Assembly: GCA_019237115.1 (NCBI GenBank) | Contig: JAFAHS010000402.1 | Location: forward strand, 1-41,728 | DNA from: Deltaproteobacteria bacterium | GTDB taxonomy: Bacteria; Desulfobacterota; Binatia; Binatales; Binataceae | Direction of reading: 5' to 3' | Length of the DNA: 41,728 bases | Shown here: positions 7,741 to 16,895 of the stretch, one piece after another | Position numbering within the stretch: the stretch's first letter is position 1 | Layout: the number at the start of each line of letters is the position of its first letter | Translations under genes and position numbers: made by a program | The notes under the pieces: generated by a model | Databases searched by the model: none | Told to the model about the DNA's origin: nothing | The model's input: the letters and a program-made list of their open reading frames with translations, nothing else

Positions 7741-7995
7741 TTAACCTAATTCAATGCCGTCGAAACGGGCGAGGATCTTCTCGATCCTGCTGCGGACTTC
7801 TCCCCGTTCGTTTTCGTGCTGCTTGCGTTCCTGTTCAAATTGCCGAATCTGGGCGGTGGCCTCCCCGTTGCGTCGTTCGCTCTCGGCCAGCCGTTGCTGA
7901 AGCTGCTCGTTTTCTTTGCGCAGTTGCTGAATGCGGGTTACTGATGCCTGAATACGCTCATCAAGTTGCTTGAGGACATCGATCGACGTGGACAT
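7741..7995 (-). CDS. zapB: ZapB-like coiled-coil division protein
   Basis: The 84-residue protein is one continuous heptad-rich coiled coil. It has leucines and isoleucines spaced through IDVLKQLDERIQ, RIQQLRKENEQLQQRL and many Glu/Gln/Arg. It ends with VRSRIEKILARFDGIEL, a tail seen in small proteins encoded directly before zapA in deltaproteobacteria. ZapB-type proteins bind ZapA and help organise the Z ring. Sequence alone cannot separate ZapB from other short coiled coils; position 5 nt before zapA makes the assignment. Confidence 0.7.
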   Translation of the reverse strand: MSTSIDVLKQLDERIQASVTRIQQLRKENEQLQQRLAESERRNGEATAQIRQFEQERKQHENERGEVRSRIEKILARFDGIELG

Positions 7996-8039
7996 AGCGA
8001 AACTTCTACCTTTACTTTAGTTTTCGATTAACTAGCCTG

Positions 8040-9293
8040 TCAAGCTGCATAAGAGCCGCTTGCGTTATCTCCCTCGCCCTGCCCACCTTCGAACAGCGCG
8101 TCGACGAATTCGCGCGCATCGAACTCGCGCAGGTCGTCAATTTCTTCACCAAGACCCACGAAGCGGACCGGTACCTTGAGCCGGTCGGCGATCGCAATAA
8201 CGACCCCGCCCTTGGCCGTGCTGTCAAGCTTGGCCAGGACCACCCCGGTGAGCGGAACCGTATCGCCAAAGATCTTCGCCTGACTGAGCGCATTCTGTCC
8301 GGTGTTCGCGTCCAGCACCAGCCAGGTTTCGTGCGGGGCACCGGGCAGTTCGCGCCCCGCCACCCGCGCGATCTTTTTCAGCTCCTCCATCAGGTTGACC
8401 TTGGTCTGCAGACGTCCTGCCGTGTCGATCACGACCGACCTGGCGTTGCGCGCGACGGCGGCCTTGACGGCGTCGAAGGCAACCGCGGCCGGGTCGGAGC
8501 CTTGCGACTGCTTGACCATGTCGACGCCGGCGCGATCGCACCAGACCTGGAGCTGTTCGATCGCGGCAGCCCGAAAAGTGTCCGCGGCAGCCACGATCAC
8601 ACCGCCACGTTCCGCCTTGAGCCTGGCCGCCAACTTGGCGACCGTGGTGGTTTTCCCTACGCCGTTGACGCCCACCATCATGATGACCAGCGGCGCATCG
8701 CCGGAATCCGCCGGCGCCCGCGTGGCAGCCTCGAGGATGCGTGCGATTTCCGCTTTGAGAGCATCGCGCACCACCTCAGGACGGCTGTCATTGCCAAGCC
8801 GAATGCGCACCGCTTCGACGATCTTCAAACTGGCTTCGACACCCACATCGGCGGCAATCAGGGCCTCTTCGAGACCTTCGTAGAGCTCTTCGGTCTTCTT
8901 GCTACCGGTGATCGCAGCGCGGATGCGCGCCAGGAAATTCTCGCGCGTTTTGCGCAGGCCGATTCCGATTCGCACCGGCGCCTTCGGCGCGGGTTCGCGC
9001 TCCTCAACTTCGGCGGGGGCCGGAACCTCGTCCAGGCTGGTCGGGCGCTCCGAAATCGGGGGGGCTGCCTGCTCCGGCGCCAGCGTACCCTCCAGCGCTT
9101 CCTGGTAGAGCGCTTCCTCCGAGCGTTGGACCAGCGCCGCGCGCGCCTCCGGCAGCGAGGGCTCGGCTTGCGAAGGACGCGCCTTGCGCAGGCTCCACTG
9201 AATGAGAACGCCGATGAATGCAAGCGCGCTCCCCAGGACGAGAGCAATCACAAGGATGGCGACGGTATTGAGATCGAGCGACAACATTTCCAC
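8040..9293 (-). CDS. ftsY: Signal recognition particle receptor FtsY
   Basis: FtsY is the SRP receptor GTPase that docks ribosome-nascent-chain complexes at the membrane. This 417-residue form begins with a true transmembrane segment (about 10-32, VAILVIALVLGSALAFIGVL). An acidic, proline-rich linker (about 40-105) leads to the four-helix N domain (about 110-195) and the G domain. GTPase motifs are GVNGVGKTTT (208-217), the insertion-box DTFRAAAIEQLQ (238-249), DTAGRLQ (290-296) and AKLDSTAKGG, where the family usually has TKLD. The C-terminal GLGEEIDDLREFD is conserved. It lies upstream of zapB on the same strand. Confidence 0.97.
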   Translation of the reverse strand: MEMLSLDLNTVAILVIALVLGSALAFIGVLIQWSLRKARPSQAEPSLPEARAALVQRSEEALYQEALEGTLAPEQAAPPISERPTSLDEVPAPAEVEEREPAPKAPVRIGIGLRKTRENFLARIRAAITGSKKTEELYEGLEEALIAADVGVEASLKIVEAVRIRLGNDSRPEVVRDALKAEIARILEAATRAPADSGDAPLVIMMVGVNGVGKTTTVAKLAARLKAERGGVIVAAADTFRAAAIEQLQVWCDRAGVDMVKQSQGSDPAAVAFDAVKAAVARNARSVVIDTAGRLQTKVNLMEELKKIARVAGRELPGAPHETWLVLDANTGQNALSQAKIFGDTVPLTGVVLAKLDSTAKGGVVIAIADRLKVPVRFVGLGEEIDDLREFDAREFVDALFEGGQGEGDNASGSYAA

Positions 9294-9464
9294 GAGCGCC
9301 GTCTAAATCGCCGGCGCACACACACAATAACAGCCGCGGGATCGATCCGAAACCGCAGAACCAGGCGCGGGCTCAACCGATGGGGCTTGATCAGTGGTCG
9401 AGTGACGGCGACAACGACTAAGATGAATATCCCCGGTAACACTTCGGAAACAGGGGAGCGTTCG

Positions 9465-10307
9465 ATGGGCAAGCTCGATGGAAAGGTCGTGATTGTGACC
9501 GGCGCCAGTCGCGGAATCGGCAAGGCCATCGCCGAGTTGTTCGCGCGCGAGGGCGGCAGAATCATCTGCTCCGCGCGCACCCTCAAGGAGGGCGACCATC
9601 CGCTCGGGGGCTCGCTGGAAAGCACCGTTGCCGGAATCCGAAAGGCGGGTGGTGAAGCTACTGCCGTGACCTGCGACGTGTCTGCGGAGGCCGAGTGCGA
9701 GAGGCTGGTTGCCGAGGGGAAGAAGATTTACGGCCCGTGCGAGGTGTTGGTGAATAACGCCGCGCTGACCTACTTCATCCCGGTGAAGGATTTTCCTCCG
9801 AAACGATGGCAGCGCTCGTTCCAGGTCAATTTGCACGCACCCTTCATGCTCAGCCGGCTGGTGTTGCAGGACATGATCCCGCGCAGGTCCGGTGCGATCC
9901 TGAATATCTCGTCGGGCGCGGCCATCGGTCCCGGCCGGGGCCCCTACAAGAAGGACGACTTCAGGCCGGGCGCGGTGTGTTATGGCGCCGAGAAGGCGGC
10001 CCTCGAGCGGATGACCCAGGGACTGGCCGCGGAAGTATTCGAGGAGGGCATTTCGGTAACCTGTCTCTCGCCATCCGAAATCGTCGCGACGCCGGGAACT
10101 TTGTACCACCACCTGGTCGAGACCATGCAGGATGGGGAGCCGATCGAGTATATGGTGCGCGCTGCGCTGCTGCTGGTCACCGAACCGGTGAACAAGATCA
10201 GCGGCCGCGTGACTTACAGCCAGGAACTTCTCAAGGAGTACGGGCTTATCACGCGGGGCACCGGGATCGGGTTCGATCGTAAAGGCAGCGGATACAGCCA
10301 GATTTAA
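9465..10307 (+). CDS. Short-chain dehydrogenase/reductase (SDR)
   Basis: The 280-residue NAD(P)-dependent oxidoreductase starts at ATG 9465, preceded by GGGGAG at ideal spacing. The cofactor motif is TGASRGIG (12-19), the structural motif is NNAA (97-100), and the catalytic Ser lies in NISSG (148-151). The Tyr/Lys pair is YGAEK (173-177). The loop GPGRGPYKKDDFRPGAV before the catalytic Tyr is longer than in classical SDRs and may shape the substrate pocket. It is the first gene of a four-gene operon with an ICL-family lyase and a LeuCD-like dehydratase, so a hydroxy- or oxo-dicarboxylate or a related acid is a reasonable substrate guess. The long frame upstream on this strand is antisense to ftsY and not part of the protein. 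Confidence 0.88.
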   Translation: MGKLDGKVVIVTGASRGIGKAIAELFAREGGRIICSARTLKEGDHPLGGSLESTVAGIRKAGGEATAVTCDVSAEAECERLVAEGKKIYGPCEVLVNNAALTYFIPVKDFPPKRWQRSFQVNLHAPFMLSRLVLQDMIPRRSGAILNISSGAAIGPGRGPYKKDDFRPGAVCYGAEKAALERMTQGLAAEVFEEGISVTCLSPSEIVATPGTLYHHLVETMQDGEPIEYMVRAALLLVTEPVNKISGRVTYSQELLKEYGLITRGTGIGFDRKGSGYSQI

Positions 10308-10321
10308 ATGCCGGAGCAGAC

Positions 10322-11164
10322 ATGAACGCCGCAAAACAGTTGCGCGAGAAACTGAACCAAACCCCGATGGTGGTCGCCCCGTTTGTCTACGATGCGCTGC
10401 AGGCCAAGATCGCCGAGCGGGTCGGTTTCGAGGCGGTCTACATGACCGGTTTTGGAACCGCCGCGGCCCGCGGATTTCCCGACCTCGGGCTGCTCACGAT
10501 GAGCGAGATGGTGGAGAACGTCCGGACCATCGCACGCTCGGTGCAGATTCCGGTTATCTGCGACGCAGACACCGGGTACGGCAATCCGGTCAACGTGTGG
10601 CGCACGGTAAACGAATACGAACGTGCCGGGGCCGCCGCGTTGCACATCGAAGATCAGGTGTGGCCGAAGCGGTGCGGATTCCTCGCCGGCAAGCAGGTGA
10701 TCCCGCAGGACGAGATGGTCCCCAAGGTGCGGGCCGCATGCGACGCGCGCCGCGATCCCGACACCGTGATCATCGCGCGCACCGATGCGCTCGCGGTCCA
10801 CGGATGGGACGAGGTAGTTCGCCGCGCTGCCGCGTACCGTGAGGCGGGGGCCGACCTTATCTTCGTCGACGGCATCCGCACGCTGGACGACTTGCGCAAC
10901 TATGCGGAGCGGCTCAAGAATTTGCCGCTCCTGTACAACGGGCAGCTGTTGCCCGTGGCGGAACTCGCCCGCCACGGGTTTAAGCTTACCATCTATTCGG
11001 GAACCCTGCTCCACTACTATCAATCCGCCCGCAGTGCCTTGAGCGAACTCAAGGAGACCGGTGCCGTGAAGCCGATCGCGCAGGATAATGCGTTCCGTGA
11101 GCTGATCGATTTGCTCGGCGTCGATGAGATGGACGCGCTGGGCAAGAAGTACACTGGTCGGTAG
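10322..11164 (+). CDS. Isocitrate lyase/PEP mutase superfamily lyase (dimethylmalate/methylisocitrate-lyase type)
   Basis: The 280-residue single-domain TIM-barrel enzyme has the superfamily metal-site motif CDADTGYGN (80-88). The Mg-ligand/substrate strand LHIEDQ (107-112) and the active-site loop KRCGFLAGK (116-124) also match. The catalytic Cys of the lyases is present, but the following His of KKCGH/KRCGH is Phe. The family cleaves or rearranges C-C or C-P bonds in compounds such as methylisocitrate, 2,3-dimethylmalate, oxaloacetate or phosphonopyruvate. Adjacency to a LeuC/LeuD-like hydro-lyase pair parallels 2,3-dimethylmalate lyase beside dimethylmaleate hydratase in anaerobic nicotinate degradation. 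That makes an alkylmalate substrate most attractive, but this is inference. It begins 14 nt after the SDR, with a GGAG site. Confidence 0.85.
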   Translation: MNAAKQLREKLNQTPMVVAPFVYDALQAKIAERVGFEAVYMTGFGTAAARGFPDLGLLTMSEMVENVRTIARSVQIPVICDADTGYGNPVNVWRTVNEYERAGAAALHIEDQVWPKRCGFLAGKQVIPQDEMVPKVRAACDARRDPDTVIIARTDALAVHGWDEVVRRAAAYREAGADLIFVDGIRTLDDLRNYAERLKNLPLLYNGQLLPVAELARHGFKLTIYSGTLLHYYQSARSALSELKETGAVKPIAQDNAFRELIDLLGVDEMDALGKKYTGR

Positions 11165-11199
11165 GACCGTATCGTTCGCCGCCGCGCAGGAGGTCGCAT

Positions 11200-12459
11200 A
11201 TGGGCATGACGATGGCCGAGAAGATTCTCTCGCGGCACAGCGGCGGCAGCCGGGTCCGCCCCGGCGACATCGTCGTTTGCGATGTCGACAAGATCGTTCA
11301 GATCGACCTGACCTTTGCCGCGACCGCGCCGATGCCCAAGCGGATTGCGGACCCCCACAAAATTGTCGTCATCCTCGACCATGCAGTTCCTGCGCCCACG
11401 ATTGCCGACGCCGAGGGGCAGTCGATCGCGCGCCGGTTCGTCCGGCAGTTCGGGGTCGAGAAGTTCTATGACGTCGGTCGCGGCGGTATCTGTCATCAGG
11501 TGATCCTGGAAAATGGCATCGCGCTGCCCGGCCAGATTCTGACTTGCACCGACTCGCACACCTGCGCCTCGGGCGCCTTCAATTGCGTCGCGCGCGGCAT
11601 GGGTCCCCTCGAGATGCTCCAAATCATGTGCACCGGGAAGACCTGGTATCAGGTCGCACCCACCGTAAAATTCGAGCTGCGCGGCAGGAAGCCGGCCAAT
11701 ATATTCGGCAAAGATGTCTTCCTTCATCTGGCCGCGGTAGCCGGGAGTGTTGAGGGTCACAACATCGAATTCGGCGGACCCGGCGTCGCGGAACTGACCC
11801 TCGATGACCGGGCGACCCTGGCTACCATGGGCGCGGAACTCAGCGCCGAGTTCGCCACCTTCCCCGCCGACCAGAGAGTCGTCGAACATTTGCGTTCCGT
11901 GACGCGTGAAACCTTCGAAGCAATTGAGAGCGACCCGGACGCCACCTACTCCGCCGCCCATGACATCGACCTCTCGGCGCTCAGGCCATACGTCGCGCGG
12001 CCCGACTTCATTCCGCACAACACGCTGCCGGTCGCCGAGTTGGCCGACGAGGTTCCGATAGACCAGGCTTTCGTTGGCTCGTGTGCCAACGGCAAGCTCG
12101 AAGATTTTCGGATCGCGGCGCAGGTGGTGCGCGGCAGAAAAGTCGCGCCCGGCGTGCGCTTCATCGTCACCCCCGCATCGCAGCGAGTTCTTAAGGAAGC
12201 GGTCCACCGCGGATACGTCGAGACGCTCCTCGAGGCCGGTGCGGTGGTAACCAATTCGACCTGCGGCGCCTGCTACGGCGGACACCTGGGCATCGTGGGG
12301 CCCAACGAGGTTTGCATCACTTCGAGCACGCGTAATTTCAAAGGGAGGATGGGAAGTCCTTCTGCCCGAATCTACATGGCGTCGTCGGCGACCGTCGCCG
12401 CCTCGGCGATCGCGGGCCGAATCTGTGACCCCACAACCTACCTCGAGGACAACCCATGA
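11200..12459 (+). CDS. Aconitase-family hydro-lyase, large subunit (LeuC/DmdA-like)
   Basis: At 419 residues it belongs to the short LeuC-type large subunits rather than full aconitases. Motifs in order are LDHAVPAPT (59-67), CTDSHT (116-121), GSCANGKLEDFRIA (293-306) and NSTCGACYGGHLG (352-364). Cys294, Cys355 and Cys358 are the expected [4Fe-4S] cluster ligands. The enzyme would interconvert a hydroxy acid and its unsaturated form by dehydration/hydration. Candidates are isopropylmalate, homoaconitate, dimethylmaleate and related acids. There is no leuA or leuB nearby; the partners are an ICL-family lyase and an SDR. A strong AGGAGGT site (11188-11194) precedes the ATG. The stop overlaps the small-subunit start (ATGA). 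Confidence 0.88.
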   Translation: MGMTMAEKILSRHSGGSRVRPGDIVVCDVDKIVQIDLTFAATAPMPKRIADPHKIVVILDHAVPAPTIADAEGQSIARRFVRQFGVEKFYDVGRGGICHQVILENGIALPGQILTCTDSHTCASGAFNCVARGMGPLEMLQIMCTGKTWYQVAPTVKFELRGRKPANIFGKDVFLHLAAVAGSVEGHNIEFGGPGVAELTLDDRATLATMGAELSAEFATFPADQRVVEHLRSVTRETFEAIESDPDATYSAAHDIDLSALRPYVARPDFIPHNTLPVAELADEVPIDQAFVGSCANGKLEDFRIAAQVVRGRKVAPGVRFIVTPASQRVLKEAVHRGYVETLLEAGAVVTNSTCGACYGGHLGIVGPNEVCITSSTRNFKGRMGSPSARIYMASSATVAASAIAGRICDPTTYLEDNP

Positions 12460-12959
12460 GCGATCCCCTGGTAGTTAGAGGCCGGGCATGGCTGTTTGGC
12501 GAAGACAACCTTAACACCGACCTGATGATGCCACAGACGGTGTTTGGCAAGTCGCTGGAGGAGCAGGTGCGCGCCGTGTTCGCCACCTATCGACCGGGAT
12601 GGGTTGAAGAAGTGCAAGCGGGGGACATCCTGGTGGGTGGGCGCAACTTCGGAACCGGATCGAGTCGTCCGGCTTCGCTGCTTTTGAAGCGGCTGGGAAT
12701 CGCCGCGGTGGTTGCCGAGACTCTCAACGGACTCTTCTACCGCAACAGCGTCAACTACGCGCTGCCGGCGATGGAGTGTCCGGGCGTCCGGGAGCTGGTC
12801 GCCGAAGGCGAAGTGCTACGACTGGAGATTGCAACCGGCATCGTCGAGAACGTCACGCGCAATGAGCGGCGCACCGGAACCAAAATGCCCGAATTCCTGC
12901 AAGCGATCGTTCGATCCGGGGGCATCATGGAGCGGTTGCGCGCGGAGGGGTACTTCTAG
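12456..12959 (+). CDS. Aconitase-family hydro-lyase, small subunit (LeuD/DmdB-like)
   Basis: This 167-residue swivelling-domain subunit has DNLNTDLMMP (17-26), corresponding to the NIDTDxIIP motif. GRNFGTGSSRPAS (62-74) is the substrate-carboxylate-binding GSSR loop, and LFYRNSVNYALP (93-104) is equally typical. The specificity-linked segment after TD (LMMPQTVF) does not match the isopropylmalate-isomerase type YL signature that I know. That agrees with a substrate other than isopropylmalate. It overlaps the large-subunit gene by four bases, implying coupled 1:1 synthesis. It is the last gene of the operon. Confidence 0.88.
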   Translation: MSDPLVVRGRAWLFGEDNLNTDLMMPQTVFGKSLEEQVRAVFATYRPGWVEEVQAGDILVGGRNFGTGSSRPASLLLKRLGIAAVVAETLNGLFYRNSVNYALPAMECPGVRELVAEGEVLRLEIATGIVENVTRNERRTGTKMPEFLQAIVRSGGIMERLRAEGYF

Positions 12960-13157
12960 CGTCACTTCAAAGGGGCCGGGCGCTCCCCAGCCGCGTCCCG
13001 GCGCCAATCAGCACCGCGGAGGAGGTCGGGATCCCGGACCCTTGGCGGTGCAAGGAGAAGCAAGGTTCGACCCACCAAGGTTCATCCTGGTGCCGCGAAG
13101 TCCTTGTCAACGGCGCCCCTGGGCGCGGTCGCGCCGCAGCGCGGATCAGTCCCTCAA

Positions 13158-16100
13158 CTACGCCGCTTCCGGAATCCTCAGCGAGATGACCTTGGAGATA
13201 CCGGGGCGATCCATGGTGACCCCGTGAATCTGGTCGGCCCGCTGCATGGTGCGCTGGTTATGAGTAATCACGATGAATTGTGAGTGGCCCTTCAACTCGC
13301 CAAGCAGGTCGGTGAAGCGCGCCAGGCTGAATTCGTCCAGCGGCGCATCAACTTCGTCCATTACGCAAAACGGACTCGGGTTCAGGAGGAACAGCGAGAA
13401 TACCAGCGCCATCGCGGAGAGCGCCTTCTCGCCGCCCGATAGCAGGCCGATTTCCTTCACCGTCTTGCCCGCAGGCTGCACCATAATATTCACGCCCGCA
13501 TCGAGCACATCGGTCGCTTCACCCAGCTCCAGGCGACCCTTTCCGCCGCGCATCAGCTTGGGAAACAGTTCTTCGAAGTTCTTCGCCGCGCCTTGGAAGG
13601 TTTCGGCGAAGCGTTTGCGCGCCTCGCGGTTCAGATGACTGATCGTCCTGGTCAAATCCTGCACCGCGGCGTCCAGGTCCGCGCGCTCCTCACCCAGCAG
13701 CGCGGCGCGTTCCTCCAACTCTTTCACCTCGCTGTCCGCGGCGAGGTTCACTTCGCCAATTCGCTCGGCCTTGGCCCGCAGTTCCAGCAAACGCGCATCG
13801 TCCTGAACCGGGTCCCGCCCTTCGAGCCCGGGAATCACCTCGGCCGCAATCGAGTCGAAGTCAGCTTCGAACTTTTCGCGGAAGCTGCGCGCGAGTTCCT
13901 CGCTTAGCGTTCTGGCGCGCTCGCGGGCGAGCTCACACCCGCGGGTCTCGCCCTCCAGCCTCTGCAGCTCCTCGCGTGCGTTCTTGAGGTGCTCGCGTTT
14001 GGTCTCCAGGTTCGACTCGCATTCGGAGCATTCCACCCGCAGCCGTTCCACGCTCGCGGTCAGTTGAGTTTCGCGAATTCGCGCTGCCTCATGCTGTTCG
14101 GCAAGGGTGTTGAGTTCGCGCTCGAAGTCCACTCGCTCGGTTCGCGAACGTTCCAGGTTCTCGCCATGCTCCGCGATTTGCGAATCAATCTGTGCCACAG
14201 TTTCGACTGCGTGACGCAGGTCACGTTCCAGCGCGGCAAGTTCTGACTTGCGTGCGTCCACGCGCGCGGCGGCTTCGGCCACCGCCGTCATCAGTCGGTC
14301 GGTGCTCGCACGGCACGCGGCAAGCTCATCGCGTATCCCACCCAGCCGGGCGCGCGCGTCCTGCTCGGTGGTAGCCAGCTCGCCAAGGCGCGCGTTCCCC
14401 GCGCTGACACTCTCAACTATCTCCGCGAGCCTGCGTCGCGCGTTCGCCGCCTCTGCCTCGGCCAAGGCCGACTCCTGATCGGCTTGCGCAACTGCTGCGC
14501 GACGCTGGACCACCTCGTGTTCGCATTCATTCACCCGGGCCCGCGCTGCAGTCAGGGCATTGGCGGCTACTTCTCGGGCAGATTGACATTGCGCCAGGCG
14601 CTCGGCAGCGGCGCGATGTTGGTCTTCGGCCAGCGCAAGCTCACGACTCGCGGTCTCGCGTGCCGCCGCGTCCCCACCGTGAGCCGCCGCCTTCGGAGTC
14701 AGGCTGCCACCTGCGATCATCCTGCCCGGATTGAGAAGGTCGCCCTCGCGCGTGACGAAAAGGGTTCCGCGGCCGTTCAGGTTCGAAGCCGCCATCGCGG
14801 AGTTAAGATCGTCAGCCACCAGCACGTGCCCCAGCATCGCCTCGGCAACGGCGCGGAATCTGGGCTCGACGCTGATCATATCAAGCAGGCGGCCGGACAC
14901 GCCGGGCGCCTCGATCGCAGGATGAGGTGTTGCGGTCACGTCGGGCTCCGGCACGAAGCTCAGTCGCCCACCCTGATCGCGTTTGAGAATTTCGATCGCG
15001 CGCAGCGCGAACCCCGGCGAATCAACCACCACGGATTCCAACTCCGCACCCAGCACCGCGTGGAGGGCCGCCACCAGCTCGGCGGGCGCATTAAGCACCT
15101 CGTGCAGCCAAGCGGGCGGCGTCGTGGGACGGTCGCCATTCATTGATTCGAGCACCGCGGTCAAACGCTGACTTTTCTCGGAAGTGCGCTCGGAGGACGC
15201 GGTCTCCTGCCTCGGGGCGACCGGCGAGCGCAGCGATCCAACCCGCTGGGCCAGATGCTCGAGAGCCGTGCGCGCTTCGATCTCTGCCTCCGCACCTCGC
15301 CGCTCGTTGGCTTCCAGGGCGTTAAGTTCACCGTGGCAGCGCTCGAGTCGCTGCTCGGCGGCGCTCAGCAGTGCATGCGCGTTGGAGGTAAGCACGTGCA
15401 GCTTGAGGGCACCGCCGTTGCCCGTGTTGAAGCCCGCCAGCTTCTCCTCGAGCTCCGCGCGCTCTCCCGCCAGATCGCCGAGGCGACCGCGAACCACCGC
15501 CGCTTCGCGCACGACGTCCGCCAGGTCATCCTTGAGGTTCTCGGCCTTGGCGTCGGTTCCCTTGAGATCTTTCTCGGCGACGCGCAACTGTTCGGTCAGG
15601 TCGGCAAGCGCCGCTTCGTGACCCGATTCTTCAGCCGCGGTCTCGCGCGCATGTCGCGCACCGGCCTCTGCGCGCGCCGCGCGGGCAGAGGTGGCCCGGC
15701 TTTCGAGCTCTTCGAGCCGGGCGATAATCGCTGGTTGCGACTCGCTCAGGTCGTGTAGCTTGCGGGTGAGAAACACACGCGTGCGCTCGCGCTGCGTCGC
15801 ACCCGCCACCAGGTTCTCGAGCTCGCGCTCAGCAGCTGCCAACTCGCCACGCAGCGATTGGGCATCGCTCGACGCGGATTCAACGAGCCTCTGCGCGTCG
15901 AATGCACCCTGCCGCGAATTCTCGATCGAGCTGGCCAACTGTTCGGCGCGTACGGTTTCGGTGCCGAGCGTGTCGCGCTCCGCGAGCAGGCGGCGCGCCG
16001 CGGCCAGTTTCTCCAATTCCGACAGCTCGGCGCGAATAATCTTGTACTGCTCCGCCTTCTTCGCCTGGCGTCGTGCGTAGCTGAGCTGCCTTTCGATCTC

Positions 16101-16700
16101 ACTGAGCACGTCGTTGACGCGCGACAGGTTTTCCTTGACCCGTTCGAGTTTGCGCTCGGAAATTTCCCGGCGGCCCTTGAACAGGGAGAGCCCGGCCGCC
16201 TCCTCGATCATCGATCGAAGCTCGTGCGGCTTGGCCTGGATAATCTCCTCGATTTTGCCCTGTTCGATCAGAGAATAGCCGCGGCTATGAATCTGCGCCG
16301 CCATGAAGAACTCGGTGATGTCCTTCAGCCGGCAGGGAATTTTGTTGATGAGATATTCGGAATCACCCGAACGATACACGCGGCGGGTCACCGCGACTTC
16401 ACTGAGCGCCGAATAGGGTTCGGGGAGCTGGCCACCATCTTCGGCGTCCAGGACCAGGGCCACCTCCGCCATTCCCGCTGCGGGATTCTGATCATTACCC
16501 GCATAAACCAGATCTTCGGTCGTCTTGCCGCGCAGGCGGGTCGGCGCCTGTTCTCCGAGTATCCAGCGAATGGCGTCAACGACGTTGGATTTGCCGCAGC
16601 CGTTGGGACCGACAACCGCCGTTATGCCGGATGCGAAGCTTATCGTCGTAGGTTCGAAAAAAGACTTGAAGCCTACTAATTCAAGGCTTTTTAAGCGCAT
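13158..16700 (-). CDS. smc: Chromosome segregation protein SMC
   Basis: The complete 1180-residue SMC ATPase compacts and segregates the chromosome. The N-terminal head has VGFKSF and Walker A GPNGCGKSNVVDAIRW (32-47). The first coiled coil runs to about 490. The hinge (about 500-680) includes VVVDSPGFALRAIEIL and the FVTREGDLLNPGRMIAGG segment, and the returning coiled coil follows. The C-terminal head has the signature LLSGGEKALSAMAL and the Walker B FCVMDEVDAPLDE. The D-loop and the H-switch ITHNQRTM are present. No scpA or scpB lies beside it. It is flanked by the HNH nuclease upstream and converges with the SDR-lyase operon. Confidence 0.98.
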   Translation of the reverse strand: MRLKSLELVGFKSFFEPTTISFASGITAVVGPNGCGKSNVVDAIRWILGEQAPTRLRGKTTEDLVYAGNDQNPAAGMAEVALVLDAEDGGQLPEPYSALSEVAVTRRVYRSGDSEYLINKIPCRLKDITEFFMAAQIHSRGYSLIEQGKIEEIIQAKPHELRSMIEEAAGLSLFKGRREISERKLERVKENLSRVNDVLSEIERQLSYARRQAKKAEQYKIIRAELSELEKLAAARRLLAERDTLGTETVRAEQLASSIENSRQGAFDAQRLVESASSDAQSLRGELAAAERELENLVAGATQRERTRVFLTRKLHDLSESQPAIIARLEELESRATSARAARAEAGARHARETAAEESGHEAALADLTEQLRVAEKDLKGTDAKAENLKDDLADVVREAAVVRGRLGDLAGERAELEEKLAGFNTGNGGALKLHVLTSNAHALLSAAEQRLERCHGELNALEANERRGAEAEIEARTALEHLAQRVGSLRSPVAPRQETASSERTSEKSQRLTAVLESMNGDRPTTPPAWLHEVLNAPAELVAALHAVLGAELESVVVDSPGFALRAIEILKRDQGGRLSFVPEPDVTATPHPAIEAPGVSGRLLDMISVEPRFRAVAEAMLGHVLVADDLNSAMAASNLNGRGTLFVTREGDLLNPGRMIAGGSLTPKAAAHGGDAAARETASRELALAEDQHRAAAERLAQCQSAREVAANALTAARARVNECEHEVVQRRAAVAQADQESALAEAEAANARRRLAEIVESVSAGNARLGELATTEQDARARLGGIRDELAACRASTDRLMTAVAEAAARVDARKSELAALERDLRHAVETVAQIDSQIAEHGENLERSRTERVDFERELNTLAEQHEAARIRETQLTASVERLRVECSECESNLETKREHLKNAREELQRLEGETRGCELARERARTLSEELARSFREKFEADFDSIAAEVIPGLEGRDPVQDDARLLELRAKAERIGEVNLAADSEVKELEERAALLGEERADLDAAVQDLTRTISHLNREARKRFAETFQGAAKNFEELFPKLMRGGKGRLELGEATDVLDAGVNIMVQPAGKTVKEIGLLSGGEKALSAMALVFSLFLLNPSPFCVMDEVDAPLDEFSLARFTDLLGELKGHSQFIVITHNQRTMQRADQIHGVTMDRPGISKVISLRIPEAA

Positions 16701-16895
16701 GCGTCCAGCGCCTCCACCGCACCACCACCAAACACGTTATCCCACGACCCTATACGGCCGATCAAGATATCCGCCTTCGGTTCACCGCGAATCAGCCATC
16801 CAAGAGTCCGAGTGCGTGATATCCTGACCTCCCGGACAGGGCCGGCGGGCAACCCCTGGTTGTCCTTTGGGCCCAATTTTTTTGATAAGACGAAT

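Noticed and set aside
8331..9464. Long plus-strand open frame leading into the SDR gene
   Set aside because: It is antisense to ftsY and has no family-like sequence; the SDR fold begins at ATG 9465 behind a proper ribosome site.
9303..10334. 343-codon minus-strand open frame opposite the SDR gene
   Set aside because: No recognisable domain, composition typical of antisense translation; the SDR on the plus strand has all catalytic motifs.
11020..12285. 421-codon minus-strand open frame opposite the LeuC-like gene
   Set aside because: High-GC codon bias opens the antisense frame; the sense strand has complete aconitase motifs and cluster cysteines.
11200..12959. Assignment of the LeuC/LeuD-like pair as leucine-biosynthesis leuCD
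   Set aside because: No leuA or leuB nearby, operon partners are an ICL-family lyase and an SDR, and the small-subunit specificity segment is atypical; left as a general hydro-lyase.
14484..15146. Plus-strand frames opposite smc
   Set aside because: Shadow frames of the SMC hinge and coiled coil; no protein features.
16834..16872. GGACA/TGTCC hairpin followed by a T7 run on the plus strand
   Set aside because: It resembles a terminator but no plus-strand gene lies upstream of it, and in the minus direction no T run follows the hairpin.
16691..16876. 61-codon minus-strand frame between smc and the HNH gene
   Set aside because: No ribosome site or family features, overlaps the smc start, and could be chance; not reported as a gene.
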